Origin: JAGBWK01 sp964544595
GTDB taxonomy: Bacteria > Bacteroidota > Bacteroidia > Bacteroidales > Muribaculaceae
Assembly (NCBI GenBank): GCA_964544595.1
Contig: CAZJBM010000016.1
Coordinates: 1-61,960, forward strand
Reading direction: 5' to 3'
DNA length: 61,960 nucleotides
Shown here one piece after another: positions 45,696 to 54,605 of this stretch. The notes below the pieces were generated by a model, which was not told the DNA's origin, made no database searches, and saw only the letters and a list, made by a program, of their open reading frames with translations. Both the position numbers and the translations under genes were made by a program. Every line of letters begins with the position of its first letter. Positions within the stretch are counted from its first letter, which is position 1.

Positions 45696-46259
45696 TTATT
45701 TAGAGTCTTCTTTGTTGTCGTTAAACAGCTTGTCCTCGTCGTCAAGCTTAAAGTATGCCGCGAGCATAGCTATAAACTGAGTAATCTGGGAAATCGCGTT
45801 TTGAGTCTCAGGGGTGATTTCTTTGGATTTCAGCCTCATCATCAACATCCCATATAAGGCGTTGAAACAGGTCTCGATTTCGCCGGCGGGATTATCGCCT
45901 GCCTTTCCGCGAAGCTCTACAATATAAGGAAGCACCTTGTAGAACTGAGCAGTGTACTTATCAAATCTCGGGTCGGCGAGAAGCGCCCGATGAAGATCTT
46001 CGAGCTGTATAATCACGTTTTTATTGAGTTGGAGATGCCCCTTCTCGGCCACACCCTCGCGACGCATCATGTCGATAAGCGACTCATACCACTCGGTCAT
46101 TTCTCGTTTTTGGGCGTCGGTTAGATCGAATTTATCGATCACATTGGCCTTAATTTTATCAATATCGAGGTCATTTGCGCGGATTATATCTTCGATTTGC
46201 CACATATATATAAGATATTCCGCGATGTTTTCTTTTCGTTTTTTGGAGGCTATATACAT
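45696..46259 (-). CDS. DUF4924-family protein
   Basis: A 187-residue, mainly helical, cytoplasmic protein beginning MYIASKKRKENIAEYLIYMWQ, characteristic of DUF4924, a family confined to Bacteroidetes with no known function. The frame could extend to 46367 but the -7 promoter lies there. It heads the leftward set containing menA-like, CPBP and MBL genes. Confidence 0.8.
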   Translation of the reverse strand: MYIASKKRKENIAEYLIYMWQIEDIIRANDLDIDKIKANVIDKFDLTDAQKREMTEWYESLIDMMRREGVAEKGHLQLNKNVIIQLEDLHRALLADPRFDKYTAQFYKVLPYIVELRGKAGDNPAGEIETCFNALYGMLMMRLKSKEITPETQNAISQITQFIAMLAAYFKLDDEDKLFNDNKEDSK

Positions 46260-46280
46260 AATATTGATGTCTTGATTTTG

Positions 46281-46288
46281 CAAAGATA
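46281..46288 (-). promoter_or_regulatory. -7 element of the DUF4924 set
   Basis: Minus-strand TATCTTTG, 22 bases before the ATG at 46259. No well-spaced -33 TTTG. Confidence 0.5.
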
Positions 46289-46416
46289 ACAATTTTATAC
46301 GAAAAGAGGTTTTGGCAAGTCTAAATTTAGTAACTTCGCGGGGAGGTTCAGTAGTAGTCCTTATCAAGGATTTGAATATCTCGAATCGCTACGTACAACT
46401 TAAAAATGTATAAGTT

Positions 46417-46749
46417 ATGTATTATGTTACTAAACGCATGGAAATTTCGGGCAGTCATCAACTCAATCTTTCGCGCGAAAGCAAATGCGAGAATCTTCAC
46501 GGACATAATTGGATAGTGACCGTTTACTGTAAGTCGGCCGAGCTCGACGCGGATGGTATGGTGGTCGATTTCACGGAAATAAAGCGTAAAATCCACGGTT
46601 TTCTTGATCATCAGAATCTTAACGAACTTCTTCCGTTTAACCCGACGGCAGAAAACATCGCGCATTGGGTGACGGAGCAGATTCCTCACTGCTACAAATG
46701 CTCGGTGCAGGAGTCGGAAGGCAATGTCGCAACTTACGAAGTGGACTGA
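46417..46749 (+). CDS. queD: 6-carboxytetrahydropterin synthase
   Basis: QueD converts dihydroneopterin triphosphate to 6-carboxytetrahydropterin, an early step to queuosine. The 110-residue protein has zinc ligands His14, His28 and His30 (CENLHGHNW) and catalytic Cys24. Its stop codon shares a base with the queE ATG (TGATG), so the two are translationally coupled. Confidence 0.9.
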   Translation: MYYVTKRMEISGSHQLNLSRESKCENLHGHNWIVTVYCKSAELDADGMVVDFTEIKRKIHGFLDHQNLNELLPFNPTAENIAHWVTEQIPHCYKCSVQESEGNVATYEVD

Positions 46750-47333
46750 TGCGCGTTAATGAGATTTTTTATTCGCTTCAGGGTGAGGGCTTCTGGACAG
46801 GAACGCCTGTAGTGTTTGTGCGTTTTTCGGGTTGTAACCTCCGATGTGATTTCTGCGATACCGACCATTCCGGCTTTACGGAAATGACTGAGGAGGAGAT
46901 TTTGGATGAAGTGTCGAAATATCCGGCCAAGAGGGTCGTTTTGACAGGAGGCGAGCCTATGCTTCAAGTCAACCTACGCTTGTTGTCGCTTTTTAAAAGC
47001 CGAGGTATATCAATTCATGTAGAGACTAACGGCACGATTGTCGTTAGTGGCGACGTGCTTCGACTCATCGATTGGATTACGGTGTCGCCAAAGGCCGATA
47101 CGATCGCTATTTCAAAATTCAACGAGCTTAAAGTCGTATATCAATGTCAGGATTTAAGCTGTTGGGATATGTATTTAAAAGCTGATAATGGCCCAAGATG
47201 TTATTTGCAGCCTTGCGACTACGGCGATGCGATAAAGAACGAGCGGTCGATAGAACGAACGGTAGAATACGTAAAGTCACACCCCGCTTGGTCGCTCTCG
47301 CTACAGACTCATAAGCTTATCAATATACCGTGA
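46749..47333 (+). CDS. queE: 7-carboxy-7-deazaguanine synthase
   Basis: QueE is a radical SAM enzyme that contracts 6-carboxytetrahydropterin to 7-carboxy-7-deazaguanine. The 194-residue protein has Cys29, Cys33 and Cys36 (CNLRCDFC), the GEGFWTGTP N-terminal substrate motif, TGGEPM and ETNG. I start at MRVNEIFYS (46749); a longer frame to 46665 only overlaps queD. queC and queF are not present nearby. Confidence 0.93.
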   Translation: MRVNEIFYSLQGEGFWTGTPVVFVRFSGCNLRCDFCDTDHSGFTEMTEEEILDEVSKYPAKRVVLTGGEPMLQVNLRLLSLFKSRGISIHVETNGTIVVSGDVLRLIDWITVSPKADTIAISKFNELKVVYQCQDLSCWDMYLKADNGPRCYLQPCDYGDAIKNERSIERTVEYVKSHPAWSLSLQTHKLINIP

Positions 47334-47355
47334 TTCTCAGAGAGAGATTAGTGTG

Positions 47356-47775
47356 TTAATCGAATAGCGAAGGCTCGCGGGTTGGATTTGCCGGATTGAA
47401 TGTGTCGTTGAGGTATTTGCCCCCGAATTCACTCAATTCCACTACCATAATGCCTATGCGTTTTTTGAAATCGCGTTCGGCTTGTGTTCGGCATATTGTG
47501 ATGGCATAATATATGCCGCTCAAAGTTTTAATAACGAAATCCCAAAGGTAGGCCGCGCGGTCAGGGGGATTGTCATTGATAATCGCGCCTATCGATTCAC
47601 ATCCCTGAAAGGCTTTGGTCACAAGTGCTTCGCCGCATGAGAATGTGTCGGTTAGAGAAAATTCATCACGACGATGGCTCGCATTGGCCATGTTTATATA
47701 AATTTGCTCTACCAACGGAAGAAATTTCTGAGGGACACACCCCTCTATCTCTGCGAAAAGCGAAGGTGATGACAT
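47356..47775 (-). CDS. Hypothetical protein
   Basis: A 139-residue protein, probably helical (RAAYLWDFVIKTLSGIYYAITICRTQAERDFKKRIG), without signal peptide or membrane segment. The family is not recognised. It follows the NUDIX gene directly. ATG at 47775 is used; a TTG at 47781 would overlap the NUDIX stop by four bases and is also possible. Confidence 0.65.
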   Translation of the reverse strand: MSSPSLFAEIEGCVPQKFLPLVEQIYINMANASHRRDEFSLTDTFSCGEALVTKAFQGCESIGAIINDNPPDRAAYLWDFVIKTLSGIYYAITICRTQAERDFKKRIGIMVVELSEFGGKYLNDTFNPANPTREPSLFD

Positions 47776-47777
47776 AG

Positions 47778-48314
47778 TCAAGGATTGTTGAAGGGTTTAT
47801 TCTCTTTGATGAATTTAGATACGACGGGAAATTCGCCTGCAAAATTTGGGGTCAATGTACACCCCGCTTTTATCGCTTCGTTTATTTCATTCATTGACCA
47901 AAAACGACCTCCGTCGAGCTCATCCGAGGGATTTATCGTACCGTCATAAATTGTGTAAAACACGTTGACAAGTTCCCGCTCTCGGTCGCTCTCGAAAACG
48001 TAGCTTGTGATTTTTTCAGGCGTGAATTCCACTATGCCAAGCTCTTCGCCTGCTTCGCGGCGCAGTGCGGAAGGAATATCCTCCCCGTAGTCGATGTGGC
48101 CACCAACCGATGTGTCCCATTTGTCGGGCTGAATATCTTTCCATGCGGGGCGATGCTGAAGGTAGAGCTCGCCGGCGGAGTTGAAAACATGGAGATGAAC
48201 CACAGGGTGAAGCAAGCGGCTCCCTCCGTGGCACTCCCCTCTCGTTGCTTTGCCGATAACGTTCCCTGCCGGGTCGACTATAGGAAATATTTCTTGCGGG
48301 TTGTCTTTACTCAT
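47778..48314 (-). CDS. NUDIX hydrolase
   Basis: A 178-residue NUDIX protein with the full box GGHIDYGEDIPSALRREAGEELGI (GX5EX7REUXEEXGU, where U is hydrophobic), which binds Mg and cleaves a nucleoside diphosphate linked to X. The N-terminal region (VDPAGNVIGKATRGECH, LHPVVHLHVF, YLQHRPAWKDIQPDKWDTSVGGH) resembles the IDI/YfcD-like subfamily. The substrate cannot be assigned. It lies between two unknown genes on the minus strand. Confidence 0.85.
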   Translation of the reverse strand: MSKDNPQEIFPIVDPAGNVIGKATRGECHGGSRLLHPVVHLHVFNSAGELYLQHRPAWKDIQPDKWDTSVGGHIDYGEDIPSALRREAGEELGIVEFTPEKITSYVFESDRERELVNVFYTIYDGTINPSDELDGGRFWSMNEINEAIKAGCTLTPNFAGEFPVVSKFIKENKPFNNP

Positions 48315-48330
48315 AGGTGCGCGGGCTAAT

Positions 48331-48888
48331 TTAATTTAGTGAACCGATGGGTGTCATGTGATAGCCAAGTCTGCGCAACTCTACCGCAGCGCCGTAGTAG
48401 TAGAGCTGGTGAAGACAGCGAACGTAAGCGTTAAATGCGTCGGGGGTGCCTGGCTCAAATTTCTCGTGAACCAAAATATTATGAACCATTTCGGCGGTGT
48501 CGCCGACTAATTTTGACGTTTCCGTGGCTTCTTTTGGCGTTAACTCAAGGATGTCGGCGCATATATACTCATCCATTTCATCATAGCCCCGTGCCGGCAA
48601 CAGAATGTCGGAGAAAATATTGGTGTACTGCGAATATTTGTCCCAATCTTTATCCCAAAGTTTCGCGATGGCCATGCCGATGAACATCATCCAGCCGAGC
48701 GAAGCGGTCGGATAGTCGGCAAATTCTTTCACACCGTAAGGCAGATATGCGGTGCAAATCGATTCCCAGCGGTCTTCGAGGTCGGTAGTGTCGGGAAGGA
48801 TTGGGTCAACCTGATTTTTGCCGATAAGATAATTGGCGAGAGTGCCGTGGAGGGCCTGCTCGAAATTTTCAAGATGACTGATGTTCAT
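48331..48888 (-). CDS. Hypothetical protein
   Basis: A 185-residue soluble acidic protein (MNISHLENFEQALHG), predicted helical with Trp-rich and Tyr-rich segments such as LGWMMFIGMAIAKLWDKDWDKY. It is not recognised. It heads the leftward set with the NUDIX gene (16 bp away) and the 139-aa gene. Confidence 0.65.
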   Translation of the reverse strand: MNISHLENFEQALHGTLANYLIGKNQVDPILPDTTDLEDRWESICTAYLPYGVKEFADYPTASLGWMMFIGMAIAKLWDKDWDKYSQYTNIFSDILLPARGYDEMDEYICADILELTPKEATETSKLVGDTAEMVHNILVHEKFEPGTPDAFNAYVRCLHQLYYYGAAVELRRLGYHMTPIGSLN

Positions 48889-48931
48889 GTTGAAATGTAG
48901 GTGAAAAAAAGATTAAGTACGATCTTTAACG

Positions 48932-48969
48932 AAAAAAAGAGGCTAAAACCGAAAGTTTTAACCTCTTTT
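48932..48969 (-). terminator. Terminator of tRNA-Gln
   Basis: On the minus strand AAAGAGGTTAAAAC pairs with GTTTTAGCCTCTTT (one G-T pair), then a run of seven T. It lies six bases after the tRNA 3' end. Confidence 0.85.
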
Positions 48970-48974
48970 GAATG

Positions 48975-49045
48975 TTGCCTTGGAAGGATTCGAACCCTCA
49001 CAGGCGGAACCAGAATCCGACGTGCTACCATTACACCACAAGGCA
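48975..49045 (-). tRNA. tRNA-Gln (anticodon CTG)
   Basis: A 71-base cloverleaf: acceptor TGCCTTG/CAAGGCA with discriminator A, D stem GTG/CAC, anticodon loop TTCTGGT (anticodon CTG at 49011-49013), T loop TTCGAAT with stem GAGGG/CCTTC. The outermost pair of the anticodon stem (T-C) does not match. The 3' CCA is not encoded. It reads CAG codons; the other Gln tRNA (TTG) is presumably elsewhere. Confidence 0.9.
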
Positions 49046-49092
49046 ATTTCGATGTTCTTTTGTCGCTCAGGGTTGTTTCCCTTTTGCGGTTG

Positions 49093-49123
49093 CAAAGGTA
49101 GGCATATTTTTTAAACTGCCAAA
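49093..49123 (-). promoter_or_regulatory. tRNA-Gln promoter
   Basis: Minus-strand TTTG (49123-49120), 19-base spacer, TACCTTTG (49100-49093). Confidence 0.75.
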
Positions 49124-49157
49124 ATTTTTTGCGATTTTTTTTGCGATTTTTTTTTCA

Positions 49158-49165
49158 TACCTTTG
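49158..49165 (+). promoter_or_regulatory. -7 element before rfbD
   Basis: TACCTTTG, 58 bases before the ATG at 49223. A repeated TTGCGA plus T-run unit lies just upstream, but TTTG spacing is not standard. Confidence 0.5.
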
Positions 49166-49222
49166 CAAAAATATAATGAGAGTGCGCATAGCGCCCGGCT
49201 CATTTCTAATAACAGCCAATTT

Positions 49223-50071
49223 ATGAAGATATTAGTCACTGGATGCAAAGGACAGCTCGGCAACGAACTGAAAAATGTGCTCGAAGAGAAGATGCCCGGA
49301 TGCACTCTATACACAGATGTTGACGAACTTGATCTTACCGACAAGAAGGCGGTGGAAAAATATGTGCTTGACAACGACGTGACGCATATAGTGAACTGCG
49401 CGGCCTATACCAATGTCGATAAGGCAGAGGAAGATAAGCTACTCTGCGCTTCAATCAATGCCGATGCGGTAAAAAATCTCGCTCTCGCAGCAGATCAAAA
49501 CGGAGCTAAAATCATTCATATATCTACAGATTATGTTTTCGATGGCCGGGCGTATCGCCCCTATAAAGAGTCGGACAAGGTGAACCCGATGTCGCAATAC
49601 GGAACAACCAAGCGACTCGGCGAAACCGCCCTGCTCGCACTCTCGCCCGAGGCTGTCATTATACGTACAGCATGGCTTTATTCACCCTACGGGCGTAATT
49701 TCGTCAAGACGATGCTCCAAAAAGGCAAAGAGCAGAAAAGCTTGCGAGTGGTCTCGGATCAGATAGGTACACCCACCTATGCCCTTGATCTCGCAGAGGC
49801 TATTTACGCGGTGCTCACTTCTCAGCAGTGGGTGCCGGGGATTTATCATTTCACCGACGAGGGCGTTTGCTCATGGTATGATTTCGCCAAAGCGATACAT
49901 CGATTGGGAGGAGTGGAATGTGACGTGCAGCCGATACCGTCTGACGACTACCCTACTCCCGCTACTCGCCCTTACTATAGCGTCCTCGACAAGCAACGAA
50001 TCAAGTCAACTTACAACGTTAAAATACCGCATTGGGAGGAATCGCTTGCCCGATGCATCAAACGTCTATAA
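49223..50071 (+). CDS. rfbD: dTDP-4-dehydrorhamnose reductase
   Basis: RfbD (RmlD) performs the last step of dTDP-L-rhamnose synthesis. The 282-residue SDR protein has MKILVTGCKGQLGNEL (NADPH fold), HISTDYVFDG and the YGTTK catalytic Tyr-Lys. Start at 49223 is the conserved one; the frame upstream to 49163 overlaps the -7 site. rfbA/B/C are not adjacent. It is 10 bp from prfC. Confidence 0.92.
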   Translation: MKILVTGCKGQLGNELKNVLEEKMPGCTLYTDVDELDLTDKKAVEKYVLDNDVTHIVNCAAYTNVDKAEEDKLLCASINADAVKNLALAADQNGAKIIHISTDYVFDGRAYRPYKESDKVNPMSQYGTTKRLGETALLALSPEAVIIRTAWLYSPYGRNFVKTMLQKGKEQKSLRVVSDQIGTPTYALDLAEAIYAVLTSQQWVPGIYHFTDEGVCSWYDFAKAIHRLGGVECDVQPIPSDDYPTPATRPYYSVLDKQRIKSTYNVKIPHWEESLARCIKRL

Positions 50072-50080
50072 GAATAAAAG

Positions 50081-51661
50081 ATGTCACAACTTACCAACGA
50101 AATACAACGCCGACGCACTTTCGCAATCATTTCCCACCCCGACGCCGGCAAAACAACCCTTACTGAGAAACTTTTGCTTTTCGGCGGCGCGATACATATC
50201 GCCGGTGCCGTAAAGTCCAATAAGATTAAAAAGACCGCGACATCCGACTGGATGGAAATCGAAAAACAGCGCGGCATCTCGGTAGCCACTTCGGTAATGG
50301 GCTTCAACTATGGCGATTACAAAATAAATATTCTTGATACCCCCGGCCACCAGGATTTTGCGGAGGACACATACCGCACGCTGACGGCCGTCGACTCGGT
50401 AATAATTGTCGTAGATGTCGCGAAAGGCGTGGAGATGCAGACGCGTAAACTGATGGAGGTGTGCCGTATGCGCAATACCCCCGTCATTATTTTCGTCAAT
50501 AAGCTCGACCGCGAGGGCCGCGACCCCTTCGACATTCTTGACGAGCTTGAGTCGGAGCTTAAAATCTCTGTGCGCCCCCTTTCGTGGCCTATCAATATCG
50601 GCGCGAAATTCAAGGGTGTGTATAATATTTATGAAAATACGCTCGACTTGTTCACCCCAAGCAAGCAAACAATATCGGAGCGCGTTGAAATCACCGACAT
50701 CGACGATCCGCGAATCGATGAAGAAGTCGGTGAAGCCGATGCCGCTAAACTCCGCGAGGATTTGGAGCTTATCAACGGCGTTTATCCTGAATTTGATGTC
50801 GAAGCATATCGTGAGGGAAAACTTGCCCCCGTATTCTTCGGCTCGGCGCTGAACACGTTTGGAGTGAAAGAATTGCTTGATTGCTTCGTGGAAATAGCGC
50901 CCTCTCCGCGCCCTGTGCAAGCTGAGGAGAGAGTGGTTAATCCAGAAGATGAGAAGTTCACAGGCTTTATCTTCAAGATACACGCCAATATGGATCCTAA
51001 CCATCGCTCGTGTATCGCATTCTGCAAAGTGTGTTCAGGTCGTTTTGAGCGCAACGCGAATTACAAGCAGGTGCGCACAGGCAAGTCGCTCCGCTTCGCC
51101 GCTCCGACCGCCTTCATGGCTCAGAAAAAAAGCGTGGTTGATGAAGCGTTTCCAGGCGACATTGTAGGTATCCCCGATACAGGCAACTTCAAGATCGGCG
51201 ATACGCTGACCGAGGGCGAGGAGCTGCATTTCAAGGGATTGCCAAGTTTCTCTCCCGAAATGTTCAAGTATATAGAGAATACCGACCCGATGAAGTCAAA
51301 GCAGCTTGAGAAAGGTATACAGCAGCTTATGGATGAGGGTGTCGCTCAGCTGTTTATTAACCAGTTCAATGGCCGTAAGATCATTGGCACGGTCGGTCAG
51401 CTCCAGTTTGAGGTGATTCAATACCGCTTGCTGCATGAGTATGGAGCTCAATGCCGTTGGGAACCTATATCGCTTTATAAAGCTTGCTGGATAGAGAGCG
51501 ATGACGCAGAGGCGTTGCAATCGTTCAAGAAGAGAAAAGCGCAGTTCATGGCAGTCGACAGGGATGGCCGCGACGTTTTCCTCGCTGATTCCAACTACGT
51601 TCTCCAGATGGCGCAGCAGGATTTCCCGAAGCTGAAATTCCACTTCACGAGCGAATTTTAG
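50081..51661 (+). CDS. prfC: Peptide chain release factor 3
   Basis: RF3 is the translational GTPase that recycles RF1/RF2 after termination. The 526-residue protein has the P-loop SHPDAGKTT, DTPGHQDF (G3) and NKLDREGRDP (G4), and the normal RF3 length rather than the longer EF-G. It follows rfbD by nine bases, so they are likely cotranscribed. Confidence 0.95.
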   Translation: MSQLTNEIQRRRTFAIISHPDAGKTTLTEKLLLFGGAIHIAGAVKSNKIKKTATSDWMEIEKQRGISVATSVMGFNYGDYKINILDTPGHQDFAEDTYRTLTAVDSVIIVVDVAKGVEMQTRKLMEVCRMRNTPVIIFVNKLDREGRDPFDILDELESELKISVRPLSWPINIGAKFKGVYNIYENTLDLFTPSKQTISERVEITDIDDPRIDEEVGEADAAKLREDLELINGVYPEFDVEAYREGKLAPVFFGSALNTFGVKELLDCFVEIAPSPRPVQAEERVVNPEDEKFTGFIFKIHANMDPNHRSCIAFCKVCSGRFERNANYKQVRTGKSLRFAAPTAFMAQKKSVVDEAFPGDIVGIPDTGNFKIGDTLTEGEELHFKGLPSFSPEMFKYIENTDPMKSKQLEKGIQQLMDEGVAQLFINQFNGRKIIGTVGQLQFEVIQYRLLHEYGAQCRWEPISLYKACWIESDDAEALQSFKKRKAQFMAVDRDGRDVFLADSNYVLQMAQQDFPKLKFHFTSEF

Positions 51662-51690
51662 CAATGAGGCGCATTGCGTAAGTGCGACTA

Positions 51691-51721
51691 TTGTTAAATT
51701 CTGCGATTAGTATTATCTTTG
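51691..51721 (+). promoter_or_regulatory. Promoter of the aspartokinase gene
   Basis: TTG at 51691-51693, 20-base spacer, TATCTTTG at 51714-51721; leader about 80 bases. Confidence 0.7.
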
Positions 51722-51806
51722 TGTCACGATATTAAACCTAAAAAGCTCCCGGCTGCGGAGGCTCGCTTCTGAAGATACGAGGCTATGGGCCGGACCATAT
51801 ACTGAA

Positions 51807-53216
51807 ATGAAAGTACTTAAATTCGGCGGGACATCGGTCGGCACCGTCAAGAGCCTCGCCGCCGTAAAAAGCATAGTAGAGGAGTCAGTGGCTTCGGGCG
51901 AACAGCTGATAGTCGTAGTCTCGGCCCTCGGCGGGATTACAGACCAACTCATAGCAACCGCCCGCTTGGCATCGCAAGGCGATATGCGCTATCTGCAATT
52001 GTATTCTCAGATAGTGGAGCGACATCTTGATATAGTGGAAGAGGTTGTCATTGAGGAGTTTAAGCCTAAAATCAAATCAAAGGTAAATTCTCTTCTCGAA
52101 GAGCTCGGAAACGTTTTTTACGCAATAAATCTGCTGCGCGATTTATCAAACCGCACCCTCGATATGGTCGTGAGCTTCGGCGAGCGAATGTCGTCGCTCA
52201 TTATCAGCCGCATGATAGCCGAGGCCCGCTATCTCTATTCTCCTGAGTTTATCATTACTCGCAAGCAGTTTGGCAAGCATATTCTCGACAACGAAGAGAC
52301 CTCGATAAGGGTGCACGAAGCGATTGATAGTCTTGACTTCAAAGTAGCTGTAGCCCCCGGCTTTATAGCCTCTGACCGTAACGGCGACGTGACCAACCTC
52401 GGTCGTGGCGGGAGCGATTATACAGCGGCTATCCTCGCCGCGTTGCTGAAAGCTGAAGTCCTCGAAATCTGGACGGATGTAGACGGCTTTATGACCGCCG
52501 ATCCGCGAATAGTAAAAGAGGCTTTCGTGATGGATACAATGACTTTCGGCGAGGCTATGGAACTTTGTAATTTCGGAGCAAAGGTGATTTATCCCCCTAC
52601 GCTTTATCCCGTATATCACCGCAATATTCCTATCGTTGTCAAAAACACCTTTAATTCAGCAGCTCCCGGCACTTTGATCTCAACGACTTTATCGGGAGGA
52701 AATGACTCTAAGGGCGGTATAAGAGGCATATCGTCGGTTAAAGAGGTAGGGATGATCAGTCTTGGAGCTGACGACGAATCTACCATTGCCCAACTTGAAG
52801 AGCGAATTTTCAATGCATTGGCTCAAAGCGGCGTAAGCATATTGTTGATGACCAATCAGCGACTTCCAGGAGTGGAGGAGCTTGACTATTCGCGCCCGAG
52901 TCGTCAGATCGTCGTGAAATCCGACGACCTCAAGCTCACGAGAGAGATACTCGCGAAAGAGTTCTCAGCCGAACTTCGCTCGCGCGCGATAAGCAATCTC
53001 CGTTCGCTCGAAAGCTTGTCGCTTGTTGCGGCTGTCGGCAGCGGCGTTAAGAGCCAGTCGAATGAATTTGAGTCGCTTGCCAAAGAATTGGCGGCTGATT
53101 CGCTCCCATTAATCGTACATAACTGCGGGGAATCAGACACCAATATCGCATTTGTTTGTCGCGCTAATCATCTCTCGGAAGTCATTAATCGCGCTCATAA
53201 AGCTTTTTTCAGCTAA
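51807..53216 (+). CDS. Aspartate kinase (monofunctional)
   Basis: Aspartate kinase phosphorylates aspartate at the head of threonine, lysine and methionine synthesis. The 469-residue protein has KFGGTSVG at 5-12, the SFGERMSS catalytic stretch, GRGGSDYTAA, DVDGFMTADPR and two ACT domains. It aligns best with the kinase half of ThrA-type enzymes but ends without a homoserine dehydrogenase domain. Threonine synthase follows 27 bp later, suggesting threonine-regulated supply. Confidence 0.9.
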   Translation: MKVLKFGGTSVGTVKSLAAVKSIVEESVASGEQLIVVVSALGGITDQLIATARLASQGDMRYLQLYSQIVERHLDIVEEVVIEEFKPKIKSKVNSLLEELGNVFYAINLLRDLSNRTLDMVVSFGERMSSLIISRMIAEARYLYSPEFIITRKQFGKHILDNEETSIRVHEAIDSLDFKVAVAPGFIASDRNGDVTNLGRGGSDYTAAILAALLKAEVLEIWTDVDGFMTADPRIVKEAFVMDTMTFGEAMELCNFGAKVIYPPTLYPVYHRNIPIVVKNTFNSAAPGTLISTTLSGGNDSKGGIRGISSVKEVGMISLGADDESTIAQLEERIFNALAQSGVSILLMTNQRLPGVEELDYSRPSRQIVVKSDDLKLTREILAKEFSAELRSRAISNLRSLESLSLVAAVGSGVKSQSNEFESLAKELAADSLPLIVHNCGESDTNIAFVCRANHLSEVINRAHKAFFS

Positions 53217-53243
53217 TAATTCCGAGCGAATTCTCTCTATGCC

Positions 53244-54557
53244 ATGAAATACTATAGTACGAATAATCCGTCATATCTTGTTGACCTATGGACGGCTATA
53301 CTCGACGGTATCGCGCCCGACGGTGGCCTATATATGCCCCAAAAGCTGAGGCATATACCCCATGCCTTTTTCAGAAATCTCCCCGATCTGAAACTGAAGG
53401 AGATTGCCTACGTGGTGGGCAATACTTTGTTTGGAGAAGATCTCGACGCGAAAGAGATAAAAGATACGGTGTTTCAGAGTCTCGACTTCGAGATTCCGCT
53501 GGTGAATATTTCGCCAGATGTGTATGCTTTATGTCTATATCAAGGCCCTACCTCGTCGATTAAGGATCTCTCGGCAAGGATAATGGCTCGACTCGTAAAG
53601 CAACTTATCAGGCGCCGGGGCATTGAGGATAAAGTCATTATCCTTGCTGCAACCTCAGGCGATACGGGAAGCGCCGTAGCCAAAGCGTTCGCGGGGATGG
53701 ATAATATTGAAGTCCAGATACTTTATCCGAAGTCGGGTCTATCTCGCGCGCAAATCGCTCGGTTCGCGTCGCTCGGACGAAACATTAAGCCGATAGAGGT
53801 CGACGGCACTTATGACCAGTGTCGAATAATGGCATATCAAGCCCTATCAGACAGGGATTTGAGGCAAACAAAGACAATCATTTCAGCCAACTCAATCAAC
53901 ATTGCCAGGCTTCTGCCCCAAATGATTTATTATTTTTGGGCTTATGCGAAACTTGTTGATAAGTTTGGAAGCGATAAGGTCGACGACAAGCTTGTGTTTT
54001 CAGTGCCGTGCGGAAATCTCGGAAATATTTGTGCGGGGCTTATTTCAGTGAAAATGGGACTTCCCGCTAAGAGATTTGTCGTTGCGAACAACGATAATGA
54101 TTCGTTCATGAAATTTCATAACGGATTTGCCGAGATTCATCGTCATCAGCTGCGAACTGAGGATTGCGGCGCCGAGCATATACCTTCAAATATGTCGCGA
54201 TTGTTTGACCTTATGAAAGGTGACGAGAATAAAGTGAATAAATTGCTTACCGGAGTCTCAGCTTCAGATGCAGAGATGTGGCAAGCCGTGAAATCACTGC
54301 ATGATATGTCGGGCATTGTATTCGACCCTCATGCCGCTACTTGTTACCATGCTTTGCGCGATTCGCTGCGGGAGGGAGAAATCGGTGTGTTCCTCGCTCC
54401 TACCCATCCCGCTAAGTACAGTGAGCAAATTATGGAGAATACAGGAATCGAGTTAGGCCAAGATAGTAGCGCACACTCTGCTGTCTTATCCTATACGCAG
54501 CCAATGAGGCTCGCCCCTACTTACTCGGCATTTAAAAGCTATCTGCTTAAACATTGA
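53244..54557 (+). CDS. thrC: Threonine synthase
   Basis: ThrC makes threonine from O-phosphohomoserine with PLP. The 437-residue protein begins with the family-typical MKYYSTNNPS and DGGLYMP; the PLP lysine is in QGPTSSIKDLSAR (where FKD is more usual), and AATSGDTGSAV and VPCGNLGN follow. It sits after the aspartokinase; homoserine dehydrogenase and kinase are not nearby. Confidence 0.92.
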   Translation: MKYYSTNNPSYLVDLWTAILDGIAPDGGLYMPQKLRHIPHAFFRNLPDLKLKEIAYVVGNTLFGEDLDAKEIKDTVFQSLDFEIPLVNISPDVYALCLYQGPTSSIKDLSARIMARLVKQLIRRRGIEDKVIILAATSGDTGSAVAKAFAGMDNIEVQILYPKSGLSRAQIARFASLGRNIKPIEVDGTYDQCRIMAYQALSDRDLRQTKTIISANSINIARLLPQMIYYFWAYAKLVDKFGSDKVDDKLVFSVPCGNLGNICAGLISVKMGLPAKRFVVANNDNDSFMKFHNGFAEIHRHQLRTEDCGAEHIPSNMSRLFDLMKGDENKVNKLLTGVSASDAEMWQAVKSLHDMSGIVFDPHAATCYHALRDSLREGEIGVFLAPTHPAKYSEQIMENTGIELGQDSSAHSAVLSYTQPMRLAPTYSAFKSYLLKH

Positions 54558-54605
54558 TTTGAGGCTAATTGTTAAGAATATATATTAACCAAACACAATA
54601 CTGAT

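Noticed and set aside
49129..49156. CRISPR-like direct repeats
   Set aside because: Only two short T-rich units without spacers; simple low-complexity duplication. No CRISPR array was seen anywhere.
51722..51806. Threonine attenuator before the aspartokinase
   Set aside because: No Thr-rich leader peptide and no terminator hairpin are visible.
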